Assembly (NCBI GenBank): GCA_037176705.1
Contig: JBAWUJ010000102.1
Coordinates: 124,001 to 188,000, forward strand
Direction: 5' to 3'
DNA length: 64,000 nucleotides
From: Molossus alvarezi
Lineage: Eukaryota; Chordata; Mammalia; Chiroptera; Molossidae
A program made the translations under genes and the position numbers. Each line of letters begins with the position of its first letter. Within the stretch, counting starts at the first letter, position 1. The notes under the pieces were generated by a model. That model saw only the letters and a program-made list of their open reading frames with translations, was not told the origin of the DNA and did no database searches. Below, piece after piece: positions 23,518 through 37,237 of this stretch.

Positions 23518-25477
23518 CCACTAAACACTCAATTGGACACTGCAACCGTATTAAGGTATCCATTCTGCTCTTGAACTGAACGTTATTATATTGTTCTGCA
23601 CAGAAAGAACACCAGTCATGAACACTTTTGACTATGCCAGGGTATTCCCATAGGTGCTTCGGGGAAATAGTCTTGAAACAAGTGAATCCATGTCCATTGT
23701 TCAAAGACTGACACTCCCTCTTTTAAATTGATCACCTTTTGGTTCTAATGGCTGGAATAAAGGGATTGAGTACTTGTCAGTTATCAAGAAATAGGCTGAA
23801 TTCGTCACAGGGAATTGGAAAGATAGGTTCAGGAGATTCCATTCATGAACAAGGTACAATTCCAGCATTTCACAATGATGGAAAGCGTTTACTTTGAATT
23901 CTCAGGAGAAAACAGGTATCTACTCCTTATGTTTTTTGAGGAAATCGGTACAAACCGTGAAATGTATGATGGATCCAAGAATGACACTGATTCATTCGGT
24001 AACAACTTTAAAGAATGTGTGTAGAACTGAATAGGGTGTAGATTTGCATGACCTGAACATTGCCCTAACCAATGTGTTTGATTTCTGCAGCCCAGCCTTT
24101 GTTGGATATCAAGATGACTCATAGACACTTCCAGGCAAACAACACATATGCAGGGCTAAAAGGTAGTATGTTGAAAGGCTGCCTCATCAACTAGTACAGG
24201 TTGACTTTCCTGGTCACATAGGAAAGAAGGCAGACACCTGCATTTACTTACAACACTGTTTAACACTCCAATGTAAAGTATGCCCTGCGCACCGGGCATA
24301 GTTAGTGTGTAAGTCATTGAAATGGATACCCAGGTCCACTGCACAAGTGCATTTTCTCTAGAACACTCCTCTTGTTCTCCTTCACAGAGATGTTCAATGT
24401 GAAAAACCCTTGGTGTTGTCAGTGTCTTCCAATTCATGGATTTACTCCTTGCATGGAGACAACCAATGTTTCAACTACATCACTTTAGATGTGTTCACTT
24501 TCACTGCGTCAAGAATGCACATGTGTGACACCAGTAGTTATCAGTCTTTCCATTGATTCAGTCTTGGCCATACGTTGGTTTACTGTTCTGAGTAAGAATC
24601 ATGTAAAACCAACTGCTACAGCAGAAACCAAACGTTTTCCAAGTATCGCCTTCAAAAACGGGTTTCGATACGATCCAATCTTTGAAACCATGAACAACAC
24701 AGAACACAAAAAGGGATAACTTTTGATTGTACACATAAGTGGGCTCTGTCCTAGTTGTTCTTCCATGATATGACTGGATCTCCCTATAAAACGAGGAGAA
24801 TGAACCTTAAAGTGTTCATGTTACTCAAGATCTGTGCACTAACTTAACCCAAATGGAAATATTCATTCATTCCCACAGTTGTTTGACTAGAACATGTTTG
24901 TTCACAGTTTCCCTGCAAAGGTACTTAACTTCCCAGGGAAAAACATGCCACTGAGTGAATGTGGCCCCTGGCTCTCACAGAGTTTTGCCCACAATTCAGG
25001 ATATCCAAGACTGCACCAGCAAGTCTTGTGTCTCTTTGTCTGGAACAAGAGAAAAAAACTTACACTGCGAAGTTTAAGTGTGATTACCCCTTTACAAAAG
25101 GACATTTCTTAAACACTTAACCAAAACAATATATGCTTTGAGGGTCCTCACGCTCTAGGCTTCATGGAAGTGACTTTTGTGCCACTGAAGTGAAGAGTTC
25201 TAACACAGTTCATTTGGAATAGGTATGGTTGTATACACTCTCCTACAAACAAAGTAGAGTGAAAAGTATGTCTAAGGACCTATCAAAAGTCAGGTTGCCA
25301 CATTTCCTTACATCAATACTTTCCACAACTGTACTAAGAACACGTAATCTGAACAACAGTACATCAGTGGTGGTTCCATTTCGTGTGAAGCGGGTATAGC
25401 CCTAGAATCTTTTTCTCAATATTTGGACATTATTTGAAGAAGGTTGTCTATTGGAACACAGTTCTTTGAACAGAGAG
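23518..25477 (+). repeat. Satellite unit 13
   Basis: Complete copy. The only change from the commonest unit is G at 24729 (unit 1212), shared with the adjacent unit 12. CENP-B box at 25379-25395. Confidence 0.97.
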
Positions 25478-27437
25478 CCACTAAACACTCAATTGGACAC
25501 TGCAACCGTATTAAGGTATCCATTCTGCTCTTGAACTGAACGTTATTATATTGTTCTGCACAGAAAGAACACCAGTCATGAACACTTTTGACTATGCCAG
25601 GGTATTCCCATAGGTGCTTCGGGGAAATAGTCTTGAAACAAGTGAATCCATGTCCATTGTTCAAAGACTGACACTCCCTCTTTTAAATTGATCACCTTTT
25701 GGTTCTAATGGCTGGAATAAAGGGATTGAGTACTTGTCAGTTATCAAGAAATAGGCTGAATTCGTCACAGGGAATTGGAAAGATAGGTTCAGGAGATTCC
25801 ATTCATGAACAAGGTACAATTCCAGCATTTCACAATGATGGAAAGCGTTTACTTTGAATTCTCAGGAGAAAACAGGTATCTACTCCTTATGTTTTTTGAG
25901 GAAATCGGTACAAACCGTGAAATGTATGATGGATCCAAGAATGACACTGATTCATTCGGTAACAACTTTAAAGAATGTGTGTAGAACTGAATAGGGTGTA
26001 GATTTGCATGACCTGAACATTGCCCTAACCAATGTGTTTGATTTCTGCAGCCCAGCCTTTGTTGGATATCAAGATGACTCATAGACACTTCCAGGCAAAC
26101 AACACATATGCAGGGCTAAAAGGTAGTATGTTGAAAGGCTGCCTCATCAACTAGTACAGGTTGACTTTCCTGGTCACATAGGAAAGAAGGCAGACACCTG
26201 CATTTACTTACAACACTGTTTAACACTCCAATGTAAAGTATGCCCTGCGCACCGGGCATAGTTAGTGTGTAAGTCATTGAAATGGATACCCAGGTCCACT
26301 GCACAAGTGCATTTTCTCTAGAACACTCCTCTTGTTCTCCTTCACAGAGATGTTCAATGTGAAAAACCCTTGGTGTTGTCAGTGTCTTCCAATTCATGGA
26401 TTTACTCCTTGCATGGAGACAACCAATGTTTCAACTACATCACTTTAGATGTGTTCACTTTCACTGCGTCAAGAATGCACATGTGTGACACCAGTAGTTA
26501 TCAGTCTTTCCATTGATTCAGTCTTGGCCATACGTTGGTTTACTGTTCTGAGTAAGAATCATGTAAAACCAACTGCTACAGCAGAAACCAAACGTTTTCC
26601 AAGTATCGCCTTCAAAAACGGGTTTCGATACGATCCAATCTTTGAAACCATGAACAACACAGAACACAAAAAGGGATAACTTTTGATTCTACACATAAGT
26701 GGGCTCTGTCCTAGTTGTTCTTCCATGATATGACTGGATCTCCCTATAAAACGAGGAGAATGAACCTTAAAGTGTTCATGTTACTCAAGATCTGTGCACT
26801 AACTTAACCCAAATGGAAATATTCATTCATTCCCACAGTTGTTTGACTAGAACATGTTTGTTCACAGTTTCCCTGCAAAGGTACTTAACTTCCCAGGGAA
26901 AAACATGCCACTGAGTGAATGTGGCCCCTGGCTCTCACAGAGTTTTGCCCACAATTCAGGATATCCAAGACTGCACCAGCAAGTCTTGTGTCTCTTTGTC
27001 TGGAACAAGAGAAAAAAACTTACACTGCGAAGTTTAAGTGTGATTACCCCTTTACAAAAGGACATTTCTTAAACACTTAACCAAAACAATATATGCTTTG
27101 AGGGTCCTCACGCTCTAGGCTTCATGGAAGTGACTTTTGTGCCACTGAAGTGAAGAGTTCTAACACAGTTCATTTGGAATAGGTATGGTTGTATACACTC
27201 TCCTACAAACAAAGTAGAGTGAAAAGTATGTCTAAGGACCTATCAAAAGTCAGGTTGCCACATTTCCTTACATCAATACTTTCCACAACTGTACTAAGAA
27301 CACGTAATCTGAACAACAGTACATCAGTGGTGGTTCCATTTCGTGTGAAGCGGGTATAGCCCTAGAATCTTTTTCTCAATATTTGGACATTATTTGAAGA
27401 AGGTTGTCTATTGGAACACAGTTCTTTGAACAGAGAG
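25478..27437 (+). repeat. Satellite unit 14, commonest form
   Basis: Complete copy used here as the reference form: G300, C693, G772, C1025, T1064, G1150, A1887, A1955. CENP-B box at 27339-27355. Confidence 0.97.
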
Positions 27438-29397
27438 CCACTAAACACTCAATTGGACACTGCAACCGTATTAAGGTATCCATTCTGCTCTTGAACTGAA
27501 CGTTATTATATTGTTCTGCACAGAAAGAACACCAGTCATGAACACTTTTGACTATGCCAGGGTATTCCCATAGGTGCTTCGGGGAAATAGTCTTGAAACA
27601 AGTGAATCCATGTCCATTGTTCAAAGACTGACACTCCCTCTTTTAAATTGATCACCTTTTGGTTCTAATGGCTGGAATAAAGGGATTGAGTACTTGTCAG
27701 TTATCAAGAAATAGGCTGAATTCGTCACAGGGAATTGGAAAGATAGGTTCAGGAGATTCCATTCATGAACAAGGTACAATTCCAGCATTTCACAATGATG
27801 GAAAGCGTTTACTTTGAATTCTCAGGAGAAAACAGGTATCTACTCCTTATGTTTTTTGAGGAAATCGGTACAAACCGTGAAATGTATGATGGATCCAAGA
27901 ATGACACTGATTCATTCGGTAACAACTTTAAAGAATGTGTGTAGAACTGAATAGGGTGTAGATTTGCATGACCTGAACATTGCCCTAACCAATGTGTTTG
28001 ATTTCTGCAGCCCAGCCTTTGTTGGATATCAAGATGACTCATAGACACTTCCAGGCAAACAACACATATGCAGGGCTAAAAGGTAGTATGTTGAAAGGCT
28101 GCCTCATCAACTAGTACAGGTTGACTTTCCTGGTCACATAGGAAAGAAGGCAGACACCTGCATTTACTTACAACACTGTTTAACACTCCAATGTAAAGTA
28201 TGCCCTGCGCACCGGGCATAGTTAGTGTGTAAGTCATTGAAATGGATACCCAGGTCCACTGCACAAGTGCATTTTCTCTAGAACACTCCTCTTGTTCTCC
28301 TTCACAGAGATGTTCAATGTGAAAAACCCTTGGTGTTGTCAGTGTCTTCCAATTCATGGATTTACTCCTTGCATGGAGACAACCAATGTTTCAACTACAT
28401 CACTTTAGATGTGTTCACTTTCACTGCGTCAAGAATGCACATGTGTGACACCAGTAGTTATCAGTCTTTCCATTGATTCAGTCTTGGCCATACGTTGGTT
28501 TACTGTTCTGAGTAAGAATCATGTAAAACCAACTGCTACAGCAGAAACCAAACGTTTTCCAAGTATCGCCTTCAAAAACGGGTTTCGATACGATCCAATC
28601 TTTGAAACCATGAACAACACAGAACACAAAAAGGGATAACTTTTGATTCTACACATAAGTGGGCTCTGTCCTAGTTGTTCTTCCATGATATGACTGGATC
28701 TCCCTATAAAACGAGGAGAATGAACCTTAAAGTGTTCATGTTACTCAAGATCTGTGCACTAACTTAACCCAAATGGAAATATTCATTCATTCCCACAGTT
28801 GTTTGACTAGAACATGTTTGTTCACAGTTTCCCTGCAAAGGTACTTAACTTCCCAGGGAAAAACATGCCACTGAGTGAATGTGGCCCCTGGCTCTCACAG
28901 AGTTTTGCCCACAATTCAGGATATCCAAGACTGCACCAGCAAGTCTTGTGTCTCTTTGTCTGGAACAAGAGAAAAAAACTTACACTGCGAAGTTTAAGTG
29001 TGATTACCCCTTTACAAAAGGACATTTCTTAAACACTTAACCAAAACAATATATGCTTTGAGGGTCCTCACGCTCTAGGCTTCATGGAAGTGACTTTTGT
29101 GCCACTGAAGTGAAGAGTTCTAACACAGTTCATTTGGAATAGGTATGGTTGTATACACTCTCCTACAAACAAAGTAGAGTGAAAAGTATGTCTAAGGACC
29201 TATCAAAAGTCAGGTTGCCACATTTCCTTACATCAATACTTTCCACAACTGTACTAAGAACACGTAATCTGAACAACAGTACATCAGTGGTGGTTCCATT
29301 TCGTGTGAAGCGGGTATAGCCCTAGAATCTTTTTCTCAATATTTGGACATTATTTGAAGAAGGTTGTCTATTGGAACACAGTTCTTTGAACAGAGAG
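27438..29397 (+). repeat. Satellite unit 15
   Basis: No difference from unit 14 found by eye. CENP-B box at 29299-29315. Confidence 0.97.
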
Positions 29398-31357
29398 CCA
29401 CTAAACACTCAATTGGACACTGCAACCGTATTAAGGTATCCATTCTGCTCTTGAACTGAACGTTATTATATTGTTCTGCACAGAAAGAACACCAGTCATG
29501 AACACTTTTGACTATGCCAGGGTATTCCCATAGGTGCTTCGGGGAAATAGTCTTGAAACAAGTGAATCCATGTCCATTGTTCAAAGACTGACACTCCCTC
29601 TTTTAAATTGATCACCTTTTGGTTCTAATGGCTGGAATAAAGGGATTGAGTACTTGTCAGTTATCAAGAAATAGGCTGAATTCGTCACAGGGAATTGGAA
29701 AGATAGGTTCAGGAGATTCCATTCATGAACAAGGTACAATTCCAGCATTTCACAATGATGGAAAGCGTTTACTTTGAATTCTCAGGAGAAAACAGGTATC
29801 TACTCCTTATGTTTTTTGAGGAAATCGGTACAAACCGTGAAATGTATGATGGATCCAAGAATGACACTGATTCATTCGGTAACAACTTTAAAGAATGTGT
29901 GTAGAACTGAATAGGGTGTAGATTTGCATGACCTGAACATTGCCCTAACCAATGTGTTTGATTTCTGCAGCCCAGCCTTTGTTGGATATCAAGATGACTC
30001 ATAGACACTTCCAGGCAAACAACACATATGCAGGGCTAAAAGGTAGTATGTTGAAAGGCTGCCTCATCAACTAGTACAGGTTGACTTTCCTGGTCACATA
30101 GGAAAGAAGGCAGACACCTGCATTTACTTACAACACTGTTTAACACTCCAATGTAAAGTATGCCCTGCGCACCGGGCATAGTTAGTGTGTAAGTCATTGA
30201 AATGGATACCCAGGTCCACTGCACAAGTGCATTTTCTCTAGAACACTCCTCTTGTTCTCCTTCACAGAGATGTTCAATGTGAAAAACCCTTGGTGTTGTC
30301 AGTGTCTTCCAATTCATGGATTTACTCCTTGCATGGAGACAACCAATGTTTCAACTACATCACTTTAGATGTGTTCACTTTCACTGCGTCAAGAATGCAC
30401 ATGTGTGACACCAGTAGTTATCAGTCTTTCCATTGATTCAGTCTTGGCCATACGTTGGTTTACTGTTCTGAGTAAGAATCATGTAAAACCAACTGCTACA
30501 GCAGAAACCAAACGTTTTCCAAGTATCGCCTTCAAAAACGGGTTTCGATACGATCCAATCTTTGAAACCATGAACAACACAGAACACAAAAAGGGATAAC
30601 TTTTGATTCTACACATAAGTGGGCTCTGTCCTAGTTGTTCTTCCATGATATGACTGGATCTCCCTATAAAACGAGGAGAATGAACCTTAAAGTGTTCATG
30701 TTACTCAAGATCTGTGCACTAACTTAACCCAAATGGAAATATTCATTCATTCCCACAGTTGTTTGACTAGAACATGTTTGTTCACAGTTTCCCTGCAAAG
30801 GTACTTAACTTCCCAGGGAAAAACATGCCACTGAGTGAATGTGGCCCCTGGCTCTCACAGAGTTTTGCCCACAATTCAGGATATCCAAGACTGCACCAGC
30901 AAGTCTTGTGTCTCTTTGTCTGGAACAAGAGAAAAAAACTTACACTGCGAAGTTTAAGTGTGATTACCCCTTTACAAAAGGACATTTCTTAAACACTTAA
31001 CCAAAACAATATATGCTTTGAGGGTCCTCACGCTCTAGGCTTCATGGAAGTGACTTTTGTGCCACTGAAGTGAAGAGTTCTAACACAGTTCATTTGGAAT
31101 AGGTATGGTTGTATACACTCTCCTACAAACAAAGTAGAGTGAAAAGTATGTCTAAGGACCTATCAAAAGTCAGGTTGCCACATTTCCTTACATCAATACT
31201 TTCCACAACTGTACTAAGAACACGTAATCTGAACAACAGTACATCAGTGGTGGTTCCATTTCGTGTGAAGCGGGTATAGCCCTAGAATCTTTTTCTCAAT
31301 ATTTGGACATTATTTGAAGAAGGTTGTCTATTGGAACACAGTTCTTTGAACAGAGAG
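29398..31357 (+). repeat. Satellite unit 16
   Basis: No difference from unit 14 found by eye. CENP-B box at 31259-31275. Confidence 0.97.
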
Positions 31358-33317
31358 CCACTAAACACTCAATTGGACACTGCAACCGTATTAAGGTATC
31401 CATTCTGCTCTTGAACTGAACGTTATTATATTGTTCTGCACAGAAAGAACACCAGTCATGAACACTTTTGACTATGCCAGGGTATTCCCATAGGTGCTTC
31501 GGGGAAATAGTCTTGAAACAAGTGAATCCATGTCCATTGTTCAAAGACTGACACTCCCTCTTTTAAATTGATCACCTTTTGGTTCTAATGGCTGGAATAA
31601 AGGGATTGAGTACTTGTCAGTTATCAAGAAATAGGCTGAATTCGTCACAGGGAATTGGAAAGATAGGTTCAGGAGATTCCATTCATGAACAAGGTACAAT
31701 TCCAGCATTTCACAATGATGGAAAGCGTTTACTTTGAATTCTCAGGAGAAAACAGGTATCTACTCCTTATGTTTTTTGAGGAAATCGGTACAAACCGTGA
31801 AATGTATGATGGATCCAAGAATGACACTGATTCATTCGGTAACAACTTTAAAGAATGTGTGTAGAACTGAATAGGGTGTAGATTTGCATGACCTGAACAT
31901 TGCCCTAACCAATGTGTTTGATTTCTGCAGCCCAGCCTTTGTTGGATATCAAGATGACTCATAGACACTTCCAGGCAAACAACACATATGCAGGGCTAAA
32001 AGGTAGTATGTTGAAAGGCTGCCTCATCAACTAGTACAGGTTGACTTTCCTGGTCACATAGGAAAGAAGGCAGACACCTGCATTTACTTACAACACTGTT
32101 TAACACTCCAATGTAAAGTATGCCCTGCGCACCGGGCATAGTTAGTGTGTAAGTCATTGAAATGGATACCCAGGTCCACTGCACAAGTGCATTTTCTCTA
32201 GAACACTCCTCTTGTTCTCCTTCACAGAGATGTTCAATGTGAAAAACCCTTGGTGTTGTCAGTGTCTTCCAATTCATGGATTTACTCCTTGCATGGAGAC
32301 AACCAATGTTTCAACTACATCACTTTAGATGTGTTCACTTTCACTGCGTCAAGAATGCACATGTGTGACACCAGTAGTTATCAGTCTTTCCATTGATTCA
32401 GTCTTGGCCATACGTTGGTTTACTGTTCTGAGTAAGAATCATGTAAAACCAACTGCTACAGCAGAAACCAAACGTTTTCCAAGTATCGCCTTCAAAAACG
32501 GGTTTCGATACGATCCAATCTTTGAAACCATGAACAACACAGAACACAAAAAGGGATAACTTTTGATTCTACACATAAGTGGGCTCTGTCCTAGTTGTTC
32601 TTCCATGATATGACTGGATCTCCCTATAAAACGAGGAGAATGAACCTTAAAGTGTTCATGTTACTCAAGATCTGTGCACTAACTTAACCCAAATGGAAAT
32701 ATTCATTCATTCCCACAGTTGTTTGACTAGAACATGTTTGTTCACAGTTTCCCTGCAAAGGTACTTAACTTCCCAGGGAAAAACATGCCACTGAGTGAAT
32801 GTGGCCCCTGGCTCTCACAGAGTTTTGCCCACAATTCAGGATATCCAAGACTGCACCAGCAAGTCTTGTGTCTCTTTGTCTGGAACAAGAGAAAAAAACT
32901 TACACTGCGAAGTTTAAGTGTGATTACCCCTTTACAAAAGGACATTTCTTAAACACTTAACCAAAACAATATATGCTTTGAGGGTCCTCACGCTCTAGGC
33001 TTCATGGAAGTGACTTTTGTGCCACTGAAGTGAAGAGTTCTAACACAGTTCATTTGGAATAGGTATGGTTGTATACACTCTCCTACAAACAAAGTAGAGT
33101 GAAAAGTATGTCTAAGGACCTATCAAAAGTCAGGTTGCCACATTTCCTTACATCAATACTTTCCACAACTGTACTAAGAACACGTAATCTGAACAACAGT
33201 ACATCAGTGGTGGTTCCATTTCGTGTGAAGCGGGTATAGCCCTAGAATCTTTTTCTCAATATTTGGACATTATTTGAAGAAGGTTGTCTATTGGAACACA
33301 GTTCTTTGAACAGAGAG
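31358..33317 (+). repeat. Satellite unit 17
   Basis: No difference from unit 14 found by eye. CENP-B box at 33219-33235. Confidence 0.97.
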
Positions 33318-35277
33318 CCACTAAACACTCAATTGGACACTGCAACCGTATTAAGGTATCCATTCTGCTCTTGAACTGAACGTTATTATATTGTTCTGCA
33401 CAGAAAGAACACCAGTCATGAACACTTTTGACTATGCCAGGGTATTCCCATAGGTGCTTCGGGGAAATAGTCTTGAAACAAGTGAATCCATGTCCATTGT
33501 TCAAAGACTGACACTCCCTCTTTTAAATTGATCACCTTTTGGTTCTAATGGCTGGAATAAAGGGATTGAGTACTTGTCAGTTATCAAGAAATAGGCTGAA
33601 TTCGTCACAGGGAATTGGAAAGATAGGTTCAGGAGATTCCATTCATGAACAAGGTACAATTCCAGCATTTCACAATGATGGAAAGCGTTTACTTTGAATT
33701 CTCAGGAGAAAACAGGTATCTACTCCTTATGTTTTTTGAGGAAATCGGTACAAACCGTGAAATGTATGATGGATCCAAGAATGACACTGATTCATTCGGT
33801 AACAACTTTAAAGAATGTGTGTAGAACTGAATAGGGTGTAGATTTGCATGACCTGAACATTGCCCTAACCAATGTGTTTGATTTCTGCAGCCCAGCCTTT
33901 GTTGGATATCAAGATGACTCATAGACACTTCCAGGCAAACAACACATATGCAGGGCTAAAAGGTAGTATGTTGAAAGGCTGCCTCATCAACTAGTACAGG
34001 TTGACTTTCCTGGTCACATAGGAAAGAAGGCAGACACCTGCATTTACTTACAACACTGTTTAACACTCCAATGTAAAGTATGCCCTGCGCACCGGGCATA
34101 GTTAGTGTGTAAGTCATTGAAATGGATACCCAGGTCCACTGCACAAGTGCATTTTCTCTAGAACACTCCTCTTGTTCTCCTTCACAGAGATGTTCAATGT
34201 GAAAAACCCTTGGTGTTGTCAGTGTCTTCCAATTCATGGATTTACTCCTTGCATGGAGACAACCAATGTTTCAACTACATCACTTTAGATGTGTTCACTT
34301 TCACTGCGTCAAGAATGCACATGTGTGACACCAGTAGTTATCAGTCTTTCCATTGATTCAGTCTTGGCCATACGTTGGTTTACTGTTCTGAGTAAGAATC
34401 ATGTAAAACCAACTGCTACAGCAGAAACCAAACGTTTTCCAAGTATCGCCTTCAAAAACGGGTTTCGATACGATCCAATCTTTGAAACCATGAACAACAC
34501 AGAACACAAAAAGGGATAACTTTTGATTCTACACATAAGTGGGCTCTGTCCTAGTTGTTCTTCCATGATATGACTGGATCTCCCTATAAAACGAGGAGAA
34601 TGAACCTTAAAGTGTTCATGTTACTCAAGATCTGTGCACTAACTTAACCCAAATGGAAATATTCATTCATTCCCACAGTTGTTTGACTAGAACATGTTTG
34701 TTCACAGTTTCCCTGCAAAGGTACTTAACTTCCCAGGGAAAAACATGCCACTGAGTGAATGTGGCCCCTGGCTCTCACAGAGTTTTGCCCACAATTCAGG
34801 ATATCCAAGACTGCACCAGCAAGTCTTGTGTCTCTTTGTCTGGAACAAGAGAAAAAAACTTACACTGCGAAGTTTAAGTGTGATTACCCCTTTACAAAAG
34901 GACATTTCTTAAACACTTAACCAAAACAATATATGCTTTGAGGGTCCTCACGCTCTAGGCTTCATGGAAGTGACTTTTGTGCCACTGAAGTGAAGAGTTC
35001 TAACACAGTTCATTTGGAATAGGTATGGTTGTATACACTCTCCTACAAACAAAGTAGAGTGAAAAGTATGTCTAAGGACCTATCAAAAGTCAGGTTGCCA
35101 CATTTCCTTACATCAATACTTTCCACAACTGTACTAAGAACACGTAATCTGAACAACAGTACATCAGTGGTGGTTCCATTTCGTGTGAAGCGGGTATAGC
35201 CCTAGAATCTTTTTCTCAATATTTGGACATTATTTGAAGAAGGTTGTCTATTGGAACACAGTTCTTTGAACAGAGAG
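33318..35277 (+). repeat. Satellite unit 18
   Basis: No difference from unit 14 found by eye. CENP-B box at 35179-35195. Confidence 0.97.
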
Positions 35278-37237
35278 CCACTAAACACTCAATTGGACAC
35301 TGCAACCGTATTAAGGTATCCATTCTGCTCTTGAACTGAACGTTATTATATTGTTCTGCACAGAAAGAACACCAGTCATGAACACTTTTGACTATGCCAG
35401 GGTATTCCCATAGGTGCTTCGGGGAAATAGTCTTGAAACAAGTGAATCCATGTCCATTGTTCAAAGACTGACACTCCCTCTTTTAAATTGATCACCTTTT
35501 GGTTCTAATGGCTGGAATAAAGGGATTGAGTACTTGTCAGTTATCAAGAAATAGGCTGAATTCGTCACAGGGAATTGGAAAGATAGGTTCAGGAGATTCC
35601 ATTCATGAACAAGGTACAATTCCAGCATTTCACAATGATGGAAAGCGTTTACTTTGAATTCTCAGGAGAAAACAGGTATCTACTCCTTATGTTTTTTGAG
35701 GAAATCGGTACAAACCGTGAAATGTATGATGGATCCAAGAATGACACTGATTCATTCGGTAACAACTTTAAAGAATGTGTGTAGAACTGAATAGGGTGTA
35801 GATTTGCATGACCTGAACATTGCCCTAACCAATGTGTTTGATTTCTGCAGCCCAGCCTTTGTTGGATATCAAGATGACTCATAGACACTTCCAGGCAAAC
35901 AACACATATGCAGGGCTAAAAGGTAGTATGTTGAAAGGCTGCCTCATCAACTAGTACAGGTTGACTTTCCTGGTCACATAGGAAAGAAGGCAGACACCTG
36001 CATTTACTTACAACACTGTTTAACACTCCAATGTAAAGTATGCCCTGCGCACCGGGCATAGTTAGTGTGTAAGTCATTGAAATGGATACCCAGGTCCACT
36101 GCACAAGTGCATTTTCTCTAGAACACTCCTCTTGTTCTCCTTCACAGAGATGTTCAATGTGAAAAACCCTTGGTGTTGTCAGTGTCTTCCAATTCATGGA
36201 TTTACTCCTTGCATGGAGACAACCAATGTTTCAACTACATCACTTTAGATGTGTTCACTTTCACTGCGTCAAGAATGCACATGTGTGACACCAGTAGTTA
36301 TCAGTCTTTCCATTGATTCAGTCTTGGCCATACGTTGGTTTACTGTTCTGAGTAAGAATCATGTAAAACCAACTGCTACAGCAGAAACCAAACGTTTTCC
36401 AAGTATCGCCTTCAAAAACGGGTTTCGATACGATCCAATCTTTGAAACCATGAACAACACAGAACACAAAAAGGGATAACTTTTGATTCTACACATAAGT
36501 GGGCTCTGTCCTAGTTGTTCTTCCATGATATGACTGGATCTCCCTATAAAACGAGGAGAATGAACCTTAAAGTGTTCATGTTACTCAAGATCTGTGCACT
36601 AACTTAACCCAAATGGAAATATTCATTCATTCCCACAGTTGTTTGACTAGAACATGTTTGTTCACAGTTTCCCTGCAAAGGTACTTAACTTCCCAGGGAA
36701 AAACATGCCACTGAGTGAATGTGGCCCCTGGCTCTCACAGAGTTTTGCCCACAATTCAGGATATCCAAGACTGCACCAGCAAGTCTTGTGTCTCTTTGTC
36801 TGGAACAAGAGAAAAAAACTTACACTGCGAAGTTTAAGTGTGATTACCCCTTTACAAAAGGACATTTCTTAAACACTTAACCAAAACAATATATGCTTTG
36901 AGGGTCCTCACGCTCTAGGCTTCATGGAAGTGACTTTTGTGCCACTGAAGTGAAGAGTTCTAACACAGTTCATTTGGAATAGGTATGGTTGTATACACTC
37001 TCCTACAAACAAAGTAGAGTGAAAAGTATGTCTAAGGACCTATCAAAAGTCAGGTTGCCACATTTCCTTACATCAATACTTTCCACAACTGTACTAAGAA
37101 CACGTAATCTGAACAACAGTACATCAGTGGTGGTTCCATTTCGTGTGAAGCGGGTATAGCCCTAGAATCTTTTTCTCAATATTTGGACATTATTTGAAGA
37201 AGGTTGTCTATTGGAACACAGTTCTTTGAACAGAGAG
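35278..37237 (+). repeat. Satellite unit 19
   Basis: No difference from unit 14 found by eye; last of the identical run. CENP-B box at 37139-37155. Confidence 0.97.
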
